A DNA stretch of 64,000 nucleotides from Hyposmocoma kahamanoa (GCF_003589595.1 NW_020654422.1:11303125-11367124), one strand, 5' to 3'. Counted from the stretch's first letter, positions 11,201 through 22,019 are shown. Translations and numbers: made by a program. Notes: generated from the sequence alone by a model not told the origin.

Positions 11201-12319
11201 TACATTTATTATAATTAAAGTTTTAAAACCCCAATACAAAACTGTGTACTCCAAAATGTGAATAAATCTATAAGCTAGCAAGTTATAGAGACCAATTGAA
11301 TGAGCACAAATACATTAGTTCAACTATAAGTAAAAATAGAAATGTTTTTTATTCCAAAAAGAAACAACACAGCACACATACATTTAACAATTACAAAACA
11401 TCATTATAAAGTGAAAAAATCCAAATAATAAATAAAAAAGGGGAAAAACATAACAATTAATAATACACACAAACAGAAAGTAAATAACTATTATGATAAG
11501 CCATTAAGTGTGCATGATGTGTTGTTACAGAATCCGTAATCCACTTACTTTGGTGTCGTCTCACTGCATGTGAAACTGTGATAGTCTTTTTACAGATTGT
11601 CTTTGAAAGCACATAAAAGGAAAGCTTTGTATTTAATTTATTGTACAAATAGGGTGCGAGGAAGCAGAGGAAATGCTGAGAAAAACTGGTATTAACAGTT
11701 TGGGTTTGCCAGACATTTGTGACATTCCCAATGTTCCCATTCCATGTTTATCCATAATTGTATTGGGATCATATACAAGTAGGGAGTGCTTTTTGAGGAT
11801 TGTGCTAAGTGCAAATAATTGTGTAATGGTAAGAACATCTCATAGATTGTAAAGGTCACTAGTTGGGTAACGATAAGGAAGACAAGCCCCCCACCTTCAA
11901 AATAGCAGATTGAGATAATGTCTTGTGTCCTAAGAAACAGGTAACCTTATTATTATTTCAGAATTCCATACATATTTTGTAATTATGAACTTTTTTCAGC
12001 ATACATTATTCAGTAATGTACGGAAAAAAGTGTTCCATTATTTAATAAGTATTGGATGTCGGACTCAACTACATAAACTATTATATTAAAATTCACTTCT
12101 AATTCACCTATAATTATTAATACTAAACGAGAACATTTTCAATAATTGAACTAATTTATTGTAATGCAGTAACAAGGGAGGTTTATTTCCTGTTCAAACT
12201 AAGCTACCACACCTTTTTTGTGTCGGAACAGTAGATGTAAGCATAGAAGGTATTTTAAACATGAACTTACTTTCACCGAGAGTCGATAAAATCACAACCG
12301 AAATAATGTAGAGCCTCAT
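8260..12319 (-). CDS. Ly6/uPAR-domain, probably GPI-anchored protein (4 exons, complete)
   Basis: Exons on the minus strand are 12271-12319 (ATG), 10395-10532, 9199-9352 and 8260-8389 (TGA). All have GT donors and CAG acceptors and the phases close exactly, giving 156 residues. Residues 1-17 are a signal peptide ([17 protein letters not shown]). The mature chain starts FALWCYQC and has ten cysteines at 22, 25, 32, 47, 54, 71, 90, 123, 125 and 131, ending in the Ly6 hallmark CN (131-132). A hydrophobic C-terminus (about 136-156) after NGSS suggests GPI anchoring at the cell surface. In insects such short Ly6 proteins (crooked, coiled, crimpled, boudin, quiver groups) serve septate junctions, cuticle or channel trafficking. 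The closest seems to be the crok/cold/crim type, but I cannot name the ortholog. Introns hold several SINEs and a MITE, all outside the exons. Confidence 0.93.
9629..9930 (-). mobile_element. tRNA-derived SINE, family C copy 1
   Basis: On the minus strand it runs from a tRNA-like head (B box near GGTTCGATTCCCGGG-like sequence at 9835-9860) through CTCGTGAGTTTGGGTGTAATTTGTG to TAGTGTGGGGCTTATGAGTG. The same order is seen at 49868-50040 and 57120-57345. A 76-bp foldback has inserted at 9693-9768. It lies in intron 2 of the Ly6 gene. Confidence 0.75.
9693..9768. mobile_element. 76-bp foldback MITE inside a SINE
   Basis: The ends CTGCCCTC and GAGGGCAG are perfect inverted repeats. Pairing continues through ACGAAAAA/TTTTTCGT and GCACAACT/AGTTGTGC to a short loop. 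The 4-bp sequence CATA flanks both ends (9689-9692 and 9769-9772), consistent with a target duplication. Almost the whole element is stem. Confidence 0.8.
10585..10700 (+). repeat. Dispersed repeat shared with 28020-28105
   Basis: ACATCAAGCTACACATTGTT, then CATTGCTCTGGAGGTGATATTC, closely matches the wording at 28020-28105. No coding sense; identity unknown. Confidence 0.55.
10715..10860 (+). repeat. LINE-tail-like repeat Z, copy 1
   Basis: It contains GGACCTGTAAAGGGCCTGAAA, then TTTGTTTGAAAAAACAAATATACGC, TCCGGAAAA and AATCGCGAAAACCTAAGAACTCG. The same modules, with a hairpin just before GAAACGTCGG, recur at 50110-50400, 53240-53345 and 55990-56090. I take it for the 3' untranslated tail of a CR1/Zenon-like LINE, by memory of style only. 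Confidence 0.6.
10879..11038 (-). mobile_element. tRNA-core repeat, family A copy 5
   Basis: A diverged tRNA-like core (minus strand, GTGGCTCTGATGGTT A-box-like) lies between inverted arms AATACAAAGATCGAATACAC (from 10879) and TCTTGTTATAGATCTTTGTAC (to 11038). It is in intron 1 of the Ly6 gene. Confidence 0.6.
11045..12260 (-). other. Rest of Ly6 intron 1
   Basis: AT-rich intron with no further feature I can identify between the family A repeat and exon 1. Confidence 0.5.
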
Positions 12320-12415
12320 TTCAGAGTAAAGATGTAACAGCGGTACAACACTGATTTAATTGAACACTGTTTACCGGTCAACAACCAACAACAAATAACA
12401 ACAGCCAAACAGTCA

Positions 12416-12440
12416 GTCAAGTCAAGTCAAGTCAAGTCAA
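12416..12440. repeat. GTCAA pentamer microsatellite in the Ly6 5' region
   Basis: Five perfect GTCAA units, about 100 bp upstream of the Ly6 start codon, in the presumed promoter or 5' UTR. Confidence 0.9.
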
Positions 12441-13002
12441 TCTACGCTTAACCGCGCCCGTCCGTACCCGACCATTCTATAAGCACAGCACCGCACCCGC
12501 CCAAGTAAACCGTCAACATGACATTGACATAATGTCAATGGTCATATTTTTTTTATTAATAGTTTTGGCTTGGGTACAGGTCTTTTGAGCCATGTCTTGG
12601 TTTAATTATCGTTGTAGTTCTAAATTCTAATACTTTTCACTTTCTCTTATATCACTTAGTTCACTTATTTGGATTTATTAAACAGATCTTGTAAGCGGTG
12701 GGAGTCAATATTTATGTTTTACTTTCACATAGATCACATTATCTTCTATCACTTTGAATAATTTGAATTTATATTAGTGGAATTTTCAGGATAAAGTCTT
12801 TTCTAATTTGGTTTAAAATAAGGATTATAGTTCTAACTTTCTTCATCACTAGTTCTTTCTTCATTTTTCTTCATACCATACTTAAAATAAAAATAATCTT
12901 TGTAAACTCTGTACTCGTAACTTCAAAATCCCGCCATCTGTGTTCAATACATGGGCATGCCAAAAAAGTTTTGACGTTGGCTCCGCCCAAATTTGTGAAA
13001 CA

Positions 13003-13402
13003 NNNNNNNNNNNNNNNNNNNNNNNNNNNNNNNNNNNNNNNNNNNNNNNNNNNNNNNNNNNNNNNNNNNNNNNNNNNNNNNNNNNNNNNNNNNNNNNNNN
13101 NNNNNNNNNNNNNNNNNNNNNNNNNNNNNNNNNNNNNNNNNNNNNNNNNNNNNNNNNNNNNNNNNNNNNNNNNNNNNNNNNNNNNNNNNNNNNNNNNNNN
13201 NNNNNNNNNNNNNNNNNNNNNNNNNNNNNNNNNNNNNNNNNNNNNNNNNNNNNNNNNNNNNNNNNNNNNNNNNNNNNNNNNNNNNNNNNNNNNNNNNNNN
13301 NNNNNNNNNNNNNNNNNNNNNNNNNNNNNNNNNNNNNNNNNNNNNNNNNNNNNNNNNNNNNNNNNNNNNNNNNNNNNNNNNNNNNNNNNNNNNNNNNNNN
13401 NN
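13003..13402. other. Assembly gap of 400 N
   Basis: Unknown sequence. Any open frame spanning it is an artefact. Confidence 0.99.
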
Positions 13403-13707
13403 ATATGCCTGAAGTTCGCGTGACACGCGACAGGACATAAATATGAAAATAAGATAAATCGAAAAAATGTGAAAATTAGAGGGCATTTCGTGATTTTTAT
13501 CTATCGAGGAAACTTTATTGTTTTATGTTTCTAATTAATGTTTATGCTTGAATATATCGTGTAGTTACTCATACAATATTTTATTTTTAGCTTTAAAGTG
13601 ATATACCCCTCTAAAATCAAATCAAAGATTAGGATTTTCTTCTCTGCTCCCTCTTAAATATGCTTCAATAGGTTATGTAGGGTAAACCGCTAGTATGGCT
13701 CAATTGC

Positions 13708-13742
13708 ACAAATCGATTAATTCAATTAATTAGTCGATTTGT
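13708..13742. repeat. 35-bp near-perfect palindrome
   Basis: ACAAATCGATTAATT and AATTAGTCGATTTGT face each other around the centre with very few mismatches. No function is apparent. Confidence 0.75.
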
Positions 13743-14101
13743 AGTTGGTATTACAATTGGCCGACACTAAACCGTCTATGGTCGGGTCAGTGACTTGTTT
13801 GTTTACATTTTGTTGAAAATGGGTTAAAATGAAGTATACAAACGGCCCAAAATCATGTCATGTGATTATTCTACACAGTAGAGGTATAGCGCTCGGTTTC
13901 TTAAGCACATTTCCACTACATCGGGAAGCATGCTTTACATTTTTACAATTGTGAGATCATGTACTCGTAATCTATTACGTCTCCGTATATTATCTCCATT
14001 TGATGGAGTGCGGACGCTTCGGGCTTCGCCCTCCTCGGACTTCGGCCTCCGGACTCGGCACTTATGGCTTTGTTAAAAAAAAATTGAAATAGCTCTTTAA
14101 T

Positions 14102-14640
14102 GGCGGCAATATTTAAAAATTGCAAAAATATATTTTGACCACTAATTATTATCACACAATCTTCGAAATCTTTTCGTGTCAATTTTCAATCCGAGCAAAG
14201 CAATTTTTTTCAATTGCCATTTACATAAAAAAATACGGCTATATCGAAAAACGGCAGAAACAAAATTTTTACCCAAATTGTGATTGAAGTCATACCATTT
14301 TCAATCGAATTAGAAGAAATTTTTATCTACCGCCAAAAAAGTTTGTATGGCAGCCCTATTGAAAAATGGCGAAAAATCAATTTTGACCGCTAATTATTAT
14401 TAAACACCCATAGAGACCCCGCCATGTCCACTTTCAATAGAATTAGAGCAAATTTTTATCTGGCGCTAAAAAAGTTTGTATGGCAGCCATATAGAAAAAA
14501 AAGTGAAAAATAAATTTCGACCGCAAATTATTATCAAACACTTATAGAGATTCCCAAATATCGATTTTCAGTTGAATTAGAGCTAACTTTTATTAGTTGT
14601 TGAATGGCGGCCATATTAAAAAATGGCGTAAAACCATTTT
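14102..14640. repeat. Degenerate tandem array, unit about 115-135 bp
   Basis: Units start near 14102, 14236, 14349, 14482 and 14606. Each begins GGC-GCCATAT-like sequence followed by a GAAAAATGGCG block, a TTTTGACCGCTAATTATTAT block, TTTTCAATCGAATTAGAGC and AAAAAAGTTTGTAT. Copies 3 and 4 are the most alike; the outer ones are badly decayed. It abuts the exon-like fragment at 14653. Confidence 0.8.
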
Positions 14641-14652
14641 TGATCAACCTAC

Positions 14653-14883
14653 CAACGTTGCTAGTCTTCTCATCTGGTTTAAACTTTGGTATTACTTCGG
14701 CTTCAGTAGGAGTAATTCGTCGCCTCTTGACGGGTAGGTCGCCACGTGGTTTTTCAAGAAAAAAATTTTCATTTTCTTCAGGAGGCGCACAGAACCGCTT
14801 ATGATTCTTTCTTTTTCGCTGGCCAAGCCCCTCAATATATGGGCCAGACATTTTTTTGGTCCAGATACCACTTCTGAAGTATT
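14653..14883 (-). CDS. Exon-like fragment of unknown gene or element
   Basis: On the minus strand an open frame runs FRSGIWTKKMSGPYIEGLG, then a basic stretch (QRKRKNHKRF) and PVKRRRITPTEAEV, to DEKTSNVG. The last codons lie against GTAGGT, which would serve as a donor near 14652. An acceptor-like TACTTCAG (about 14883-14890 on the plus scale) precedes it. The internal Met at 14849-14851 could be a start instead. Lysine/arginine clusters suggest a nuclear protein. It lies between the tandem array and mariner 2, so it may be a piece of a spliced transposon gene or a captured host exon. I recognise no family. Confidence 0.35.
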
Positions 14884-14990
14884 GTTGGAGTGGCGAAAAT
14901 TAAGAGTCGGACGGGCAGCGTAACGGCTTTTATTCAAATAAGCGCAGACATTGAAAAATATTCCTGCACTAAGACAGAGCACCTCTTATA

Positions 14991-16300
14991 CGAAGGACAC
15001 TCAATAAGTTTTGAGATGCTCGAAATTTAAAAATGGAACGCACCCGTATTATATGTTTTTAAAAAGCAAATTTATTTAAAAATAGATCACCAAAAGCAAT
15101 TTAGCTAAATTTAAAAAAAAAATGACATTGTTAGTCATTTTACTACAACGCTTCCCGCGCTTTTTCTTTGCAATAATGGATCTTAACCGTGAACATTTGC
15201 GTGCTATGATCTTCTATGATTTTAAATGTGGTTTAACTGAACAATTGAGTTTGGAACGTTTGCAGTCAGCATTAGAGGACACTGCTCCTTCTCGTGCAAC
15301 AGTTTTTAGGTGGTTTAAGGAATTTAAAAGAGGCAAAACTAACCTTGAAGATGACCTAAGAGGCGGACGCCCGGAATCAGCAGTTACTGCAGAAAATGTG
15401 TGGACATCTGAAATGTTGGTGCGAGAAGACCCACGAATCACGTACACGACAGTAAGAAGATCCTAGGCATTAGTTCGGGAAGCGTCAATACTATCCTGCA
15501 TCAACGTCTTGGAGTGAGGAAGCTTTGTTGTCGATGGATCCCATGATTGCTCCCCGGTACTGAAAAACAGGCTGGAGTGGATTGGTGCCGAGAAATACTT
15601 ATACGTTTCGAAAACGGGACATCGAGACGTGTTTCAGAAATCGTTACTGGTGATGAAACATGGATCTATCAATATGATCCAGAAAGCAAGAAGCAGTCGT
15701 CGGTGTGGGCCTTCGCAGAGGGACAATTGCCAACAAAGTTGCAAAGACCTCGAAACGTCGGCAAAAAAAATGGTAGCTAGTTTTTTTTCTCTGAGCGGAC
15801 ATTTGTCGACGTCAATGTTAGAAAATAGTAGGTCTGTTAATTCAGAATGGTACACAACAGTAGCATTGCCAAAAGTTTTCCAAGCTGTGCGGGAGAGGAG
15901 ACCAAAGACCGGGCTTCGGGGAATCATGCTACATCACGATAACGCCTCTTCACATACGTCCCTCAGAACAAAGGCGTTTATTGAGGAATCTGGTATAGAA
16001 ACCTTAAATCACCCGCCGTACAGCCCTGACTTGGCTCCCTGCGATTTCTTTTTGTTCCCAACAGTGAAGGATAAAATGAAAGGAAAATTTTTTTTGAGTG
16101 TCGAAGAAGCAGTGGCTGCCAACGAAATGACAATTTCAATGCTGACGGATCAAGACTGGCAAAAGTGTTTTCAGAGTTGGTTTAGACGAATGAAACTTTG
16201 TGTAGATAATCATGGAGAGTATTTTGAAAAAATGTAAAATAAATTATATTAATATGTTTGATATTTTTTCTTTATCTCAAAACTTATTGAGTGACCTACG
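14991..16300 (+). mobile_element. mariner element 2, full-length ends
   Basis: The 1310-bp element has inverted ends CGAAGGACACTCAATAAGTT and (reverse complement of the right end) CGTAGGTCACTCAATAAGTT, continuing TTGAGAT. TA duplications lie at 14989-14990 and 16301-16302. Length and ends are typical for mariner. The ends differ at only two of 28 positions, so it is younger than mariner 1. Confidence 0.97.
15176..16237 (+). pseudogene. mariner transposase, frameshifted
   Basis: The protein starts MDLNREHLRAMIFYDFKC (DNA-binding, paired-like N-terminus) and keeps the catalytic blocks TGDETWI (about 15640), HHDNASSHTS (about 15935) and YSPDLAPCDFF (about 16018). The second and third aspartates are 34 residues apart, the classic D,D34D arrangement. 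It is broken by a frameshift near 15455, a stop after RWIP near 15543 and another frameshift in the A-run near 15768. The terminal part reads through to a TAA at 16237. It cannot make active transposase, but all three catalytic aspartates survive. Confidence 0.93.
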
Positions 16301-16302
16301 TA

Positions 16303-17485
16303 TAGACAATCAAATCAACCCTTTCTCTTAAACTAAACAGTGTTACAATTTTACAATTATAGTTGTTACTATTATCTTTACAATTATTATTCTAATTACT
16401 ATTATCGTTACAACATTATTATATTTACTATATTCATCTATCAATATTAATTATTAATAATCATAAATAACGAAACCTAGTCGTCACCTATATTATTTAC
16501 AAAGCAACGCTATCTAGTGGCAGGGTGATGTATTTAATTACACTGTTTTAACGGCCTGCCATAGTTGTAGGGACGGTGTCGGTAGATGGGGCCGCTAACA
16601 CTTTACTAATGACCAAATTGTAAGTACTTTCCGTGGGTGCTGTCATTTATCGAAACTCCCTTAAATATTGATTATTTATTTATTTGTTGAGCATTGGCTA
16701 TAGAGCCATCAGCTTAAACAAGCAACAAAGGATTAAGGAACTTAAAATGTAATAATATTTAAAATTAAAAATTAATTTGTGAAATAACCCTTAAAGATTA
16801 ATACGCAGGTCAATGTTGATACAATACAAAAACTATTTAGAATTGATATCAAATATTGAATATTGCGAAAGAGACTGTTTACATATTTATTTATGGTCGT
16901 CGATGTTCCAAGTGTACGACAACGATTAGTTATTCATTAGTTTATTTATCGAAACTTTGTGGACATATTTACGAAATTATTGACGTTACTATATCTATTG
17001 AGATCTTGAGATTTTGTTTGACTATTATCTATGCATATTTTAGTCCTCGACTGTATTAGCTAAAATTACTAAAATACTTACTTAAATTACTAAACTTCTT
17101 TCTTGATATAAGTTATCACCAGATGCAGTGATGGCGGTGTGTCACGATTGGCTATTACTGCAATACGTGACGTATTATATAAGGCGGAGAATTTTAGATT
17201 GCATTTCCAGGCCACAAATATGCAGAATTGATATCTTATTAGTCTCAAACGGTGATACGATAAATAGAAAACGTCAAATTCGTCAAACTCTATTACCCTA
17301 TTGATATAAGGATTTATAGTACTTGACGCCAAAAATATTGATTTAAAAGCAAACACTCTATAATTATTTCTCGCGGCAGGTAGCAGATATTAGACGCAGA
17401 AATGTTAAGAACATAAGTCTCCTACTCTACCTGAACCATATATTAAAAAACATTGATGAGAAAATAATCATTAGAGCAATTCGTA
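16303..17485. other. Intergenic stretch
   Basis: AT-rich, with no exon or repeat I can name. A short segment near 16500-16660 has more balanced composition but no open frame. Confidence 0.45.
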
Positions 17486-17486
17486 A

Positions 17487-17790
17487 CAGTAGAGCTCCTT
17501 GTAAAAGAGTTCATCCAGTGTAGTACTGCTATCTTACCTATTTCTGTCGCCAAGCAATAATATCAGCATTACTATGTTCCGGTTATAAAGGGTAAGGGTG
17601 CTAGAGACATTATATAGGCACATGGGACTTGTCAACTTACGTCTCAGGGAGACTTGCCGCAGTGGCTGTGTTGCCCCTCAGATCTTTGCGATTTAAAGTT
17701 CTGAGTGGCACTCCAACTGTTATGGATAGGCGTGTAGCTTACCATCAGGTGCACGACTCGTTCGTCCCATCACTAATTATTATAAAAAAA
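17487..17790 (+). mobile_element. ~300-bp retroposon, copy 2 of 9
   Basis: From GTAGAGCTCCTTGTAAAAGAG to GACTCGTTCGTCCCATCACT and an A-rich tail at 17783-17790. It has the same internal order as copy 1 and lies 194 bp beyond the 3' end of the EF-hand gene. Confidence 0.88.
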
Positions 17791-17983
17791 TCAGTTTTAA
17801 AGTTGTTTTTTATTGTTTTCATGATACTGAATTAATATTTTTTGTACATTTAATTATTTATGGTTACATGTTTCTTCAAACGATTGGCGATATTTCAGGT
17901 AGATAAATAATCACTATAGTGATACTATTGTTATATCTGTTAATAGGTATTGATATTATATTTTTAGTATTTCTATTTCTCTG

Positions 17984-18973
17984 TTATTGCGTCAACTTTT
18001 CTAACTTCTCCTCGTCTATCACCAAAGGAGGTGGGTTGATTTGATTCTGGAGCAAAATAATATCATCTCTATTTAAGTCAATGCACACAGTACCCACTAC
18101 GTCCTCAATACCGATCGTGCCGTCGTTACTAACATCCACTTCTTTGACAAAGGTGTCCAACATTTTCGCATTCATCTTATACCCGTGTTCACCTAATACT
18201 TCCTTGAAGAACTCACGATCTATTATAGAATCCTTGTCCTTATCTAGTACTTGTAATGCGAGACGTATCTCTTCTTCAATGGGCATATCTCTCTGTCGTA
18301 TAGTAACCATATGAAGAAAATGAGGATACTCTACATGATGTTCAGGATGCGGTGGTCTAGTACAAAATTCCATCAATTCGATCATCTGTTCCGGGGTATG
18401 AGTCTGGAGATTAAGACATTTTAACATGTACACCATTTCAACCTCGGTGACGTAATCTTTGAGTTCAGCATAAGCAGGAGTATAATCTTGATAGATATCC
18501 CATACCTCTTTTACCTCTTGTAATTGATCAGGCTGTAATTCAAACGGAGCTTTTAAAGCTTCTTTTGAGTCAGTTAAAGCATACGGTGCAGCAGGATCAA
18601 TGACTTCTTCTTCAAATCCTCCTTCTTCTTCACCTAGCATTTCTTCTTCTTCAATTTCTTTCTTTTTTTGTGGTTCTTTTTCTTCTCCTTGAACTTCTTC
18701 GTGTTCTCCCATCATCTCTTCGCCTCCTTCAATGCCGTATTCAGTTTCAGTGCGTGTAGTGGCAGAAGTGCCTTCGACAGATTCTTCTTCATTTTCATCA
18801 AATTCTCCGTAGTTACCATAAAAATCAAAATCGTGTCCTTCAGAAATTCCTGTCGCAGAAAGAGAAATACCTTCATCTTCTTCCTCACTTTCGTCAATGG
18901 TTATCTCAACGGTATCTTGTTGCACTTCTTCCACAGCTTCAATAGGAGTTTCCCCTGGTGTTGCTTCTGCCAT
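17984..18973 (-). CDS. EF-hand protein with acidic N-terminus, dynein-regulatory-complex-8-like
   Basis: A single uninterrupted exon of 329 residues runs from the ATG at 18971-18973 to the TAA at 17984-17986. Residues 1-125 are very acidic and low in complexity (EEMMGEHEE, EIEEEEMLGEEEGGFEEE), probably disordered. Residues 145-300 form an EF-hand module. One loop is degenerate, DKDKDSIIDREF (244-255). The next, DVSNDGTIGIED (280-291), keeps Asp at 1, Ser at 3, Asp at 5, Gly at 6 and Asp at 12 and could bind calcium. The run FLHMVTIRQRDMPIEEEI followed by ALQVLDKDKD resembles the calmodulin-like subunit EFCAB2/DRC8 of the axonemal nexin link, but this is by eye. Lack of introns fits many testis-expressed insect genes. 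Its neighbours are repeats only. A generic calmodulin-like protein is the alternative. Confidence 0.85.
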   Translation of the reverse strand: MAEATPGETPIEAVEEVQQDTVEITIDESEEEDEGISLSATGISEGHDFDFYGNYGEFDENEEESVEGTSATTRTETEYGIEGGEEMMGEHEEVQGEEKEPQKKKEIEEEEMLGEEEGGFEEEVIDPAAPYALTDSKEALKAPFELQPDQLQEVKEVWDIYQDYTPAYAELKDYVTEVEMVYMLKCLNLQTHTPEQMIELMEFCTRPPHPEHHVEYPHFLHMVTIRQRDMPIEEEIRLALQVLDKDKDSIIDREFFKEVLGEHGYKMNAKMLDTFVKEVDVSNDGTIGIEDVVGTVCIDLNRDDIILLQNQINPPPLVIDEEKLEKLTQ

Positions 18974-18989
18974 TATTGCTGTAACTATG

Positions 18990-21335
18990 GATATTCCTCA
19001 CTAAGATTTAGACCGTAAAAGTAACTTAAAAAATTACACCAAAAATTTATCACCACTTCGAGGTATCTTGAATCTAGCCCTGAGAGTCACTATAAGATTT
19101 TCGGTTATTTTCTCGTATAAATTAAAACTTTCAAAGGATATGACATCTAAAATATTAATAAATTCGTTAAATATCTCTCCTTTCACATTATCTATAAAAT
19201 CAAACATTGATATAAAACAATACAGTTATATGAAAATTGTATAAAATAAGCACCTCAAAACTTCAAACAAAGGAAAAAATAAAAATAAAATAAAACATTT
19301 CTTACTTGCGTTATTAGACAGACAAGTATGTCAAAATCTATACAATTACATGATTGAAACAAGTGTCCAGTGATAACAAAACTTAAATCTACAAAAAGTT
19401 CGAACACGTATGTAAATACATGTAACCAGCCCCATTAACTTTTTGAAATGTGAGGTGCAAATCGTAGCTGCTGCGTAGGTAGGTAGGTATTCATGAACGA
19501 CGTGATTATATGTAGGAAATGTGCCAATTACCCTTACGTTAAGAAAACTTTCTTAACATTATACATAAGTAGGTATGGGTATTAGCAATTACTTACTACG
19601 AGGTCGAGACAGAGCTTTTCGAAACCATAGGTTTTAAAGTAGTTAAAGATATCACAACAAACTAGTTTTGACAGCTATGAAAGACGATAGAATGTAACTT
19701 GAATGAAATCAACGAAACAAATAAATTATGATTGGTAACGCCACACATGAATTATTTTTATTTTTAAATTTCCCATATAACTTTTATCGGCTATGTTTAA
19801 CTTTCATATTCAAACCAATATCCGGTGATACTTTAATTTCATTAGTAAGGCACAGCATCGAGTCTTTCTCTCTCCCTTTTTTCACTGTGCCAAAATGCCT
19901 TTGAGTGAAGGGAATAGAAGATAAGAAATCGCTACTAGAGTGCGCTGGCTTCATATTTGCTGGCTCGCGGTACGGCAAGACAACCTCGCCGCGACCACTT
20001 CGAGAAAAAGGAAAAAGAAATAAAAGAAGATCGAGACGCTACGCTGCTCTTGCGGATGACGGATATTTTTTTCATTGAAAAACCGCATTATTGTAAGTGA
20101 TTTGTTTGCGTGTGAATATTCCCCTGGCGACGTACACCTCCAGCGTATACGTCTCTAACGAGCACACGATAACGAGTACGGCACAGTTTTTCTTCATAAT
20201 ATTTCTTTCTATTTTTTATTCTTTATTTTCTCGATGCTATAGCCGTAAATTCGACTTTCCTTACCTTCTCCTAGAACCACGCCTTACAGTCCACACCACC
20301 ATCAAATTTAATAGGTTGCAAAAGCTCCCAGGCGCTCCAATGATCTTAGTACGTTTAAAAAAAACATTAATTATATTGCCACACTATATTGCGTGAATTC
20401 CAAAATAAAATGCAGTTTTCAAAGACCAGTTCCAATCTATAGACTACAGACAGAAAGTATAATGTTCCAAACAAAACACTATCTTGGATTTTGTCAAAGA
20501 GTACCTACCTATCAGCATACCGTAGTACCCTGGACAGAGGCCACAGTCTATACCTGTTGGAAATGAGCTTGACAGGCAGATAATATTGAGTTATATAGAA
20601 AAAAGAAAAACAGATTAATCGCGTATCTATGAAAGGTTATTCCACAAAATGACAGAGTCGAGATATTGAGCATTAAAGATTTTTGGCAACTTTTTGTCAT
20701 AAGGTAGGCTCATTTCAATAATATAGACGACAAATATATAGGTATCAAAAGATTTGTAACGAAGTAAGCATTACGATCGGTTTGTTATTTTTTAAAGTTA
20801 ACAAACTTACAATTAGTAATTAACTAAAAATGGTTTATGCAAAATTCGATATATCAACGAAATTATTACTTTATGCGTCAAGGACGATAAACACATTTTT
20901 GTAAAATACGGAAAAGTATGTCTAAAGTGTCACTTAATCTTTGCAAACACTAAGAAATCACATTTTTATTGTGATCATATATTAAACGAAGGAAGAATAG
21001 TTTTATTTTTGTCACTCAATGTGTTTTGTTTTCAATAATCCATCACCCTTCTTCTTTGACCAGTAAATCTTAATAACCGAATAAACAAATACTGAGTTTT
21101 GACTCTACACTTTTATTAAACGATTGTGCACAATCGGGGGTGCACGAAAGGAGTTTCTCCCCACTACTTACCATTCCTTACTTTTACGAGTACATCCCCA
21201 ATTTGATCGAGACATGTACATCGAGGGTCTACCTCTGCCCACGTCTAAATCTATTAAAATCCTTTCTTCATGACCACTTAATCTTTGAATACACGACGCT
21301 CTTTTATTACTCTGTTCGGCATTCTGTCTTAAAGA
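18990..21335. other. Intergenic stretch
   Basis: 5' flank of the EF-hand gene and beyond. A stretch near 19850-20060 is richer in GC and could be regulatory or an old repeat. I could not support any exon. Confidence 0.45.
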
Positions 21336-21339
21336 CTAA

Positions 21340-21574
21340 GGGTGCCTTCAAATTAGACGCTTATAGAAGCTCTGCCGTGGCGCGACAGTGCCGCAAAAGC
21401 CGCTCCACTATTAATTTTCATACAATATTAATGCTAAAAAATAGAGCGTGCATGTCACGAAGTAGCGCTGCAGCTGCACTTCCAAATATTGTATGAATAT
21501 TTAAATGTGGCGCTGCTGCAGCGCCTCTGTGACGCACAGTAGCGTTTCTACAAACGTCTAATTTGAAGGTGCTC
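21340..21574. mobile_element. Foldback MITE, about 235 bp
   Basis: Ends GGGTGCCTTCAAATTAGACG and (reverse complement) GAGCACCTTCAAATTAGACG are inverted copies. Pairing continues through ATAGAAGC/GCGTTTCTAC and inner GCGCTGCAG-rich arms. The flanking triplets are TAA and TGA, which might be a decayed 3-bp duplication as in PIF/Harbinger, but this is unsure. Confidence 0.72.
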
Positions 21575-21654
21575 TGATATTACTCAAACTGTATACTACT
21601 CAAGATTCACACCAAAAGCATTTACCCTACTTTCGTGCTTCTTCTGTTACACCC

Positions 21655-21930
21655 AATACTCGCTACCGTACGTCAGAGTTGGAACCCGCACTTCCTTGAC
21701 ACGTTCTGGCTACCAATAAAGACCATTTACCTGATTTCGACTATTACTTTCCGTTCAATATCATCTTCACACTAACCATCTCTTATAATACCCAGCCAGC
21801 TACACAAATTCTTTCACTTTTTGTACCCTCCGCTATCAACTTTGTCCCCATTTTTCCACCTTTATCCCTTTCAGTTACCATCGCCTTCGTCTTACCCAAA
21901 TTCGCCTTCATTCCTTTTCTTTCAGATTGA
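21655..21930 (-). pseudogene. Relic of a non-LTR retrotransposon reverse transcriptase
   Basis: On the minus strand, fragments read MKANLGKTKAMVTERDKG and, after several stops and shifts, VRVPTLTYGSEYWV. These match the pattern VNxGKTKVMV...VLxPTLxYGSExWV near the end of the reverse transcriptase domain in RTE-like LINEs. Heavily decayed. Confidence 0.7.
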
Positions 21931-22019
21931 AATAAACCAATTAGGTTTTAGTTTACGCAGAAAATATCTCGGAAGGTGCGCCATTACATTACAAGAAAAA
22001 TCTTGTTTTTAGCCGTACA

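Noticed and set aside
12940..13486. Long open frames across 13003-13402
   Set aside because: They consist almost wholly of N.
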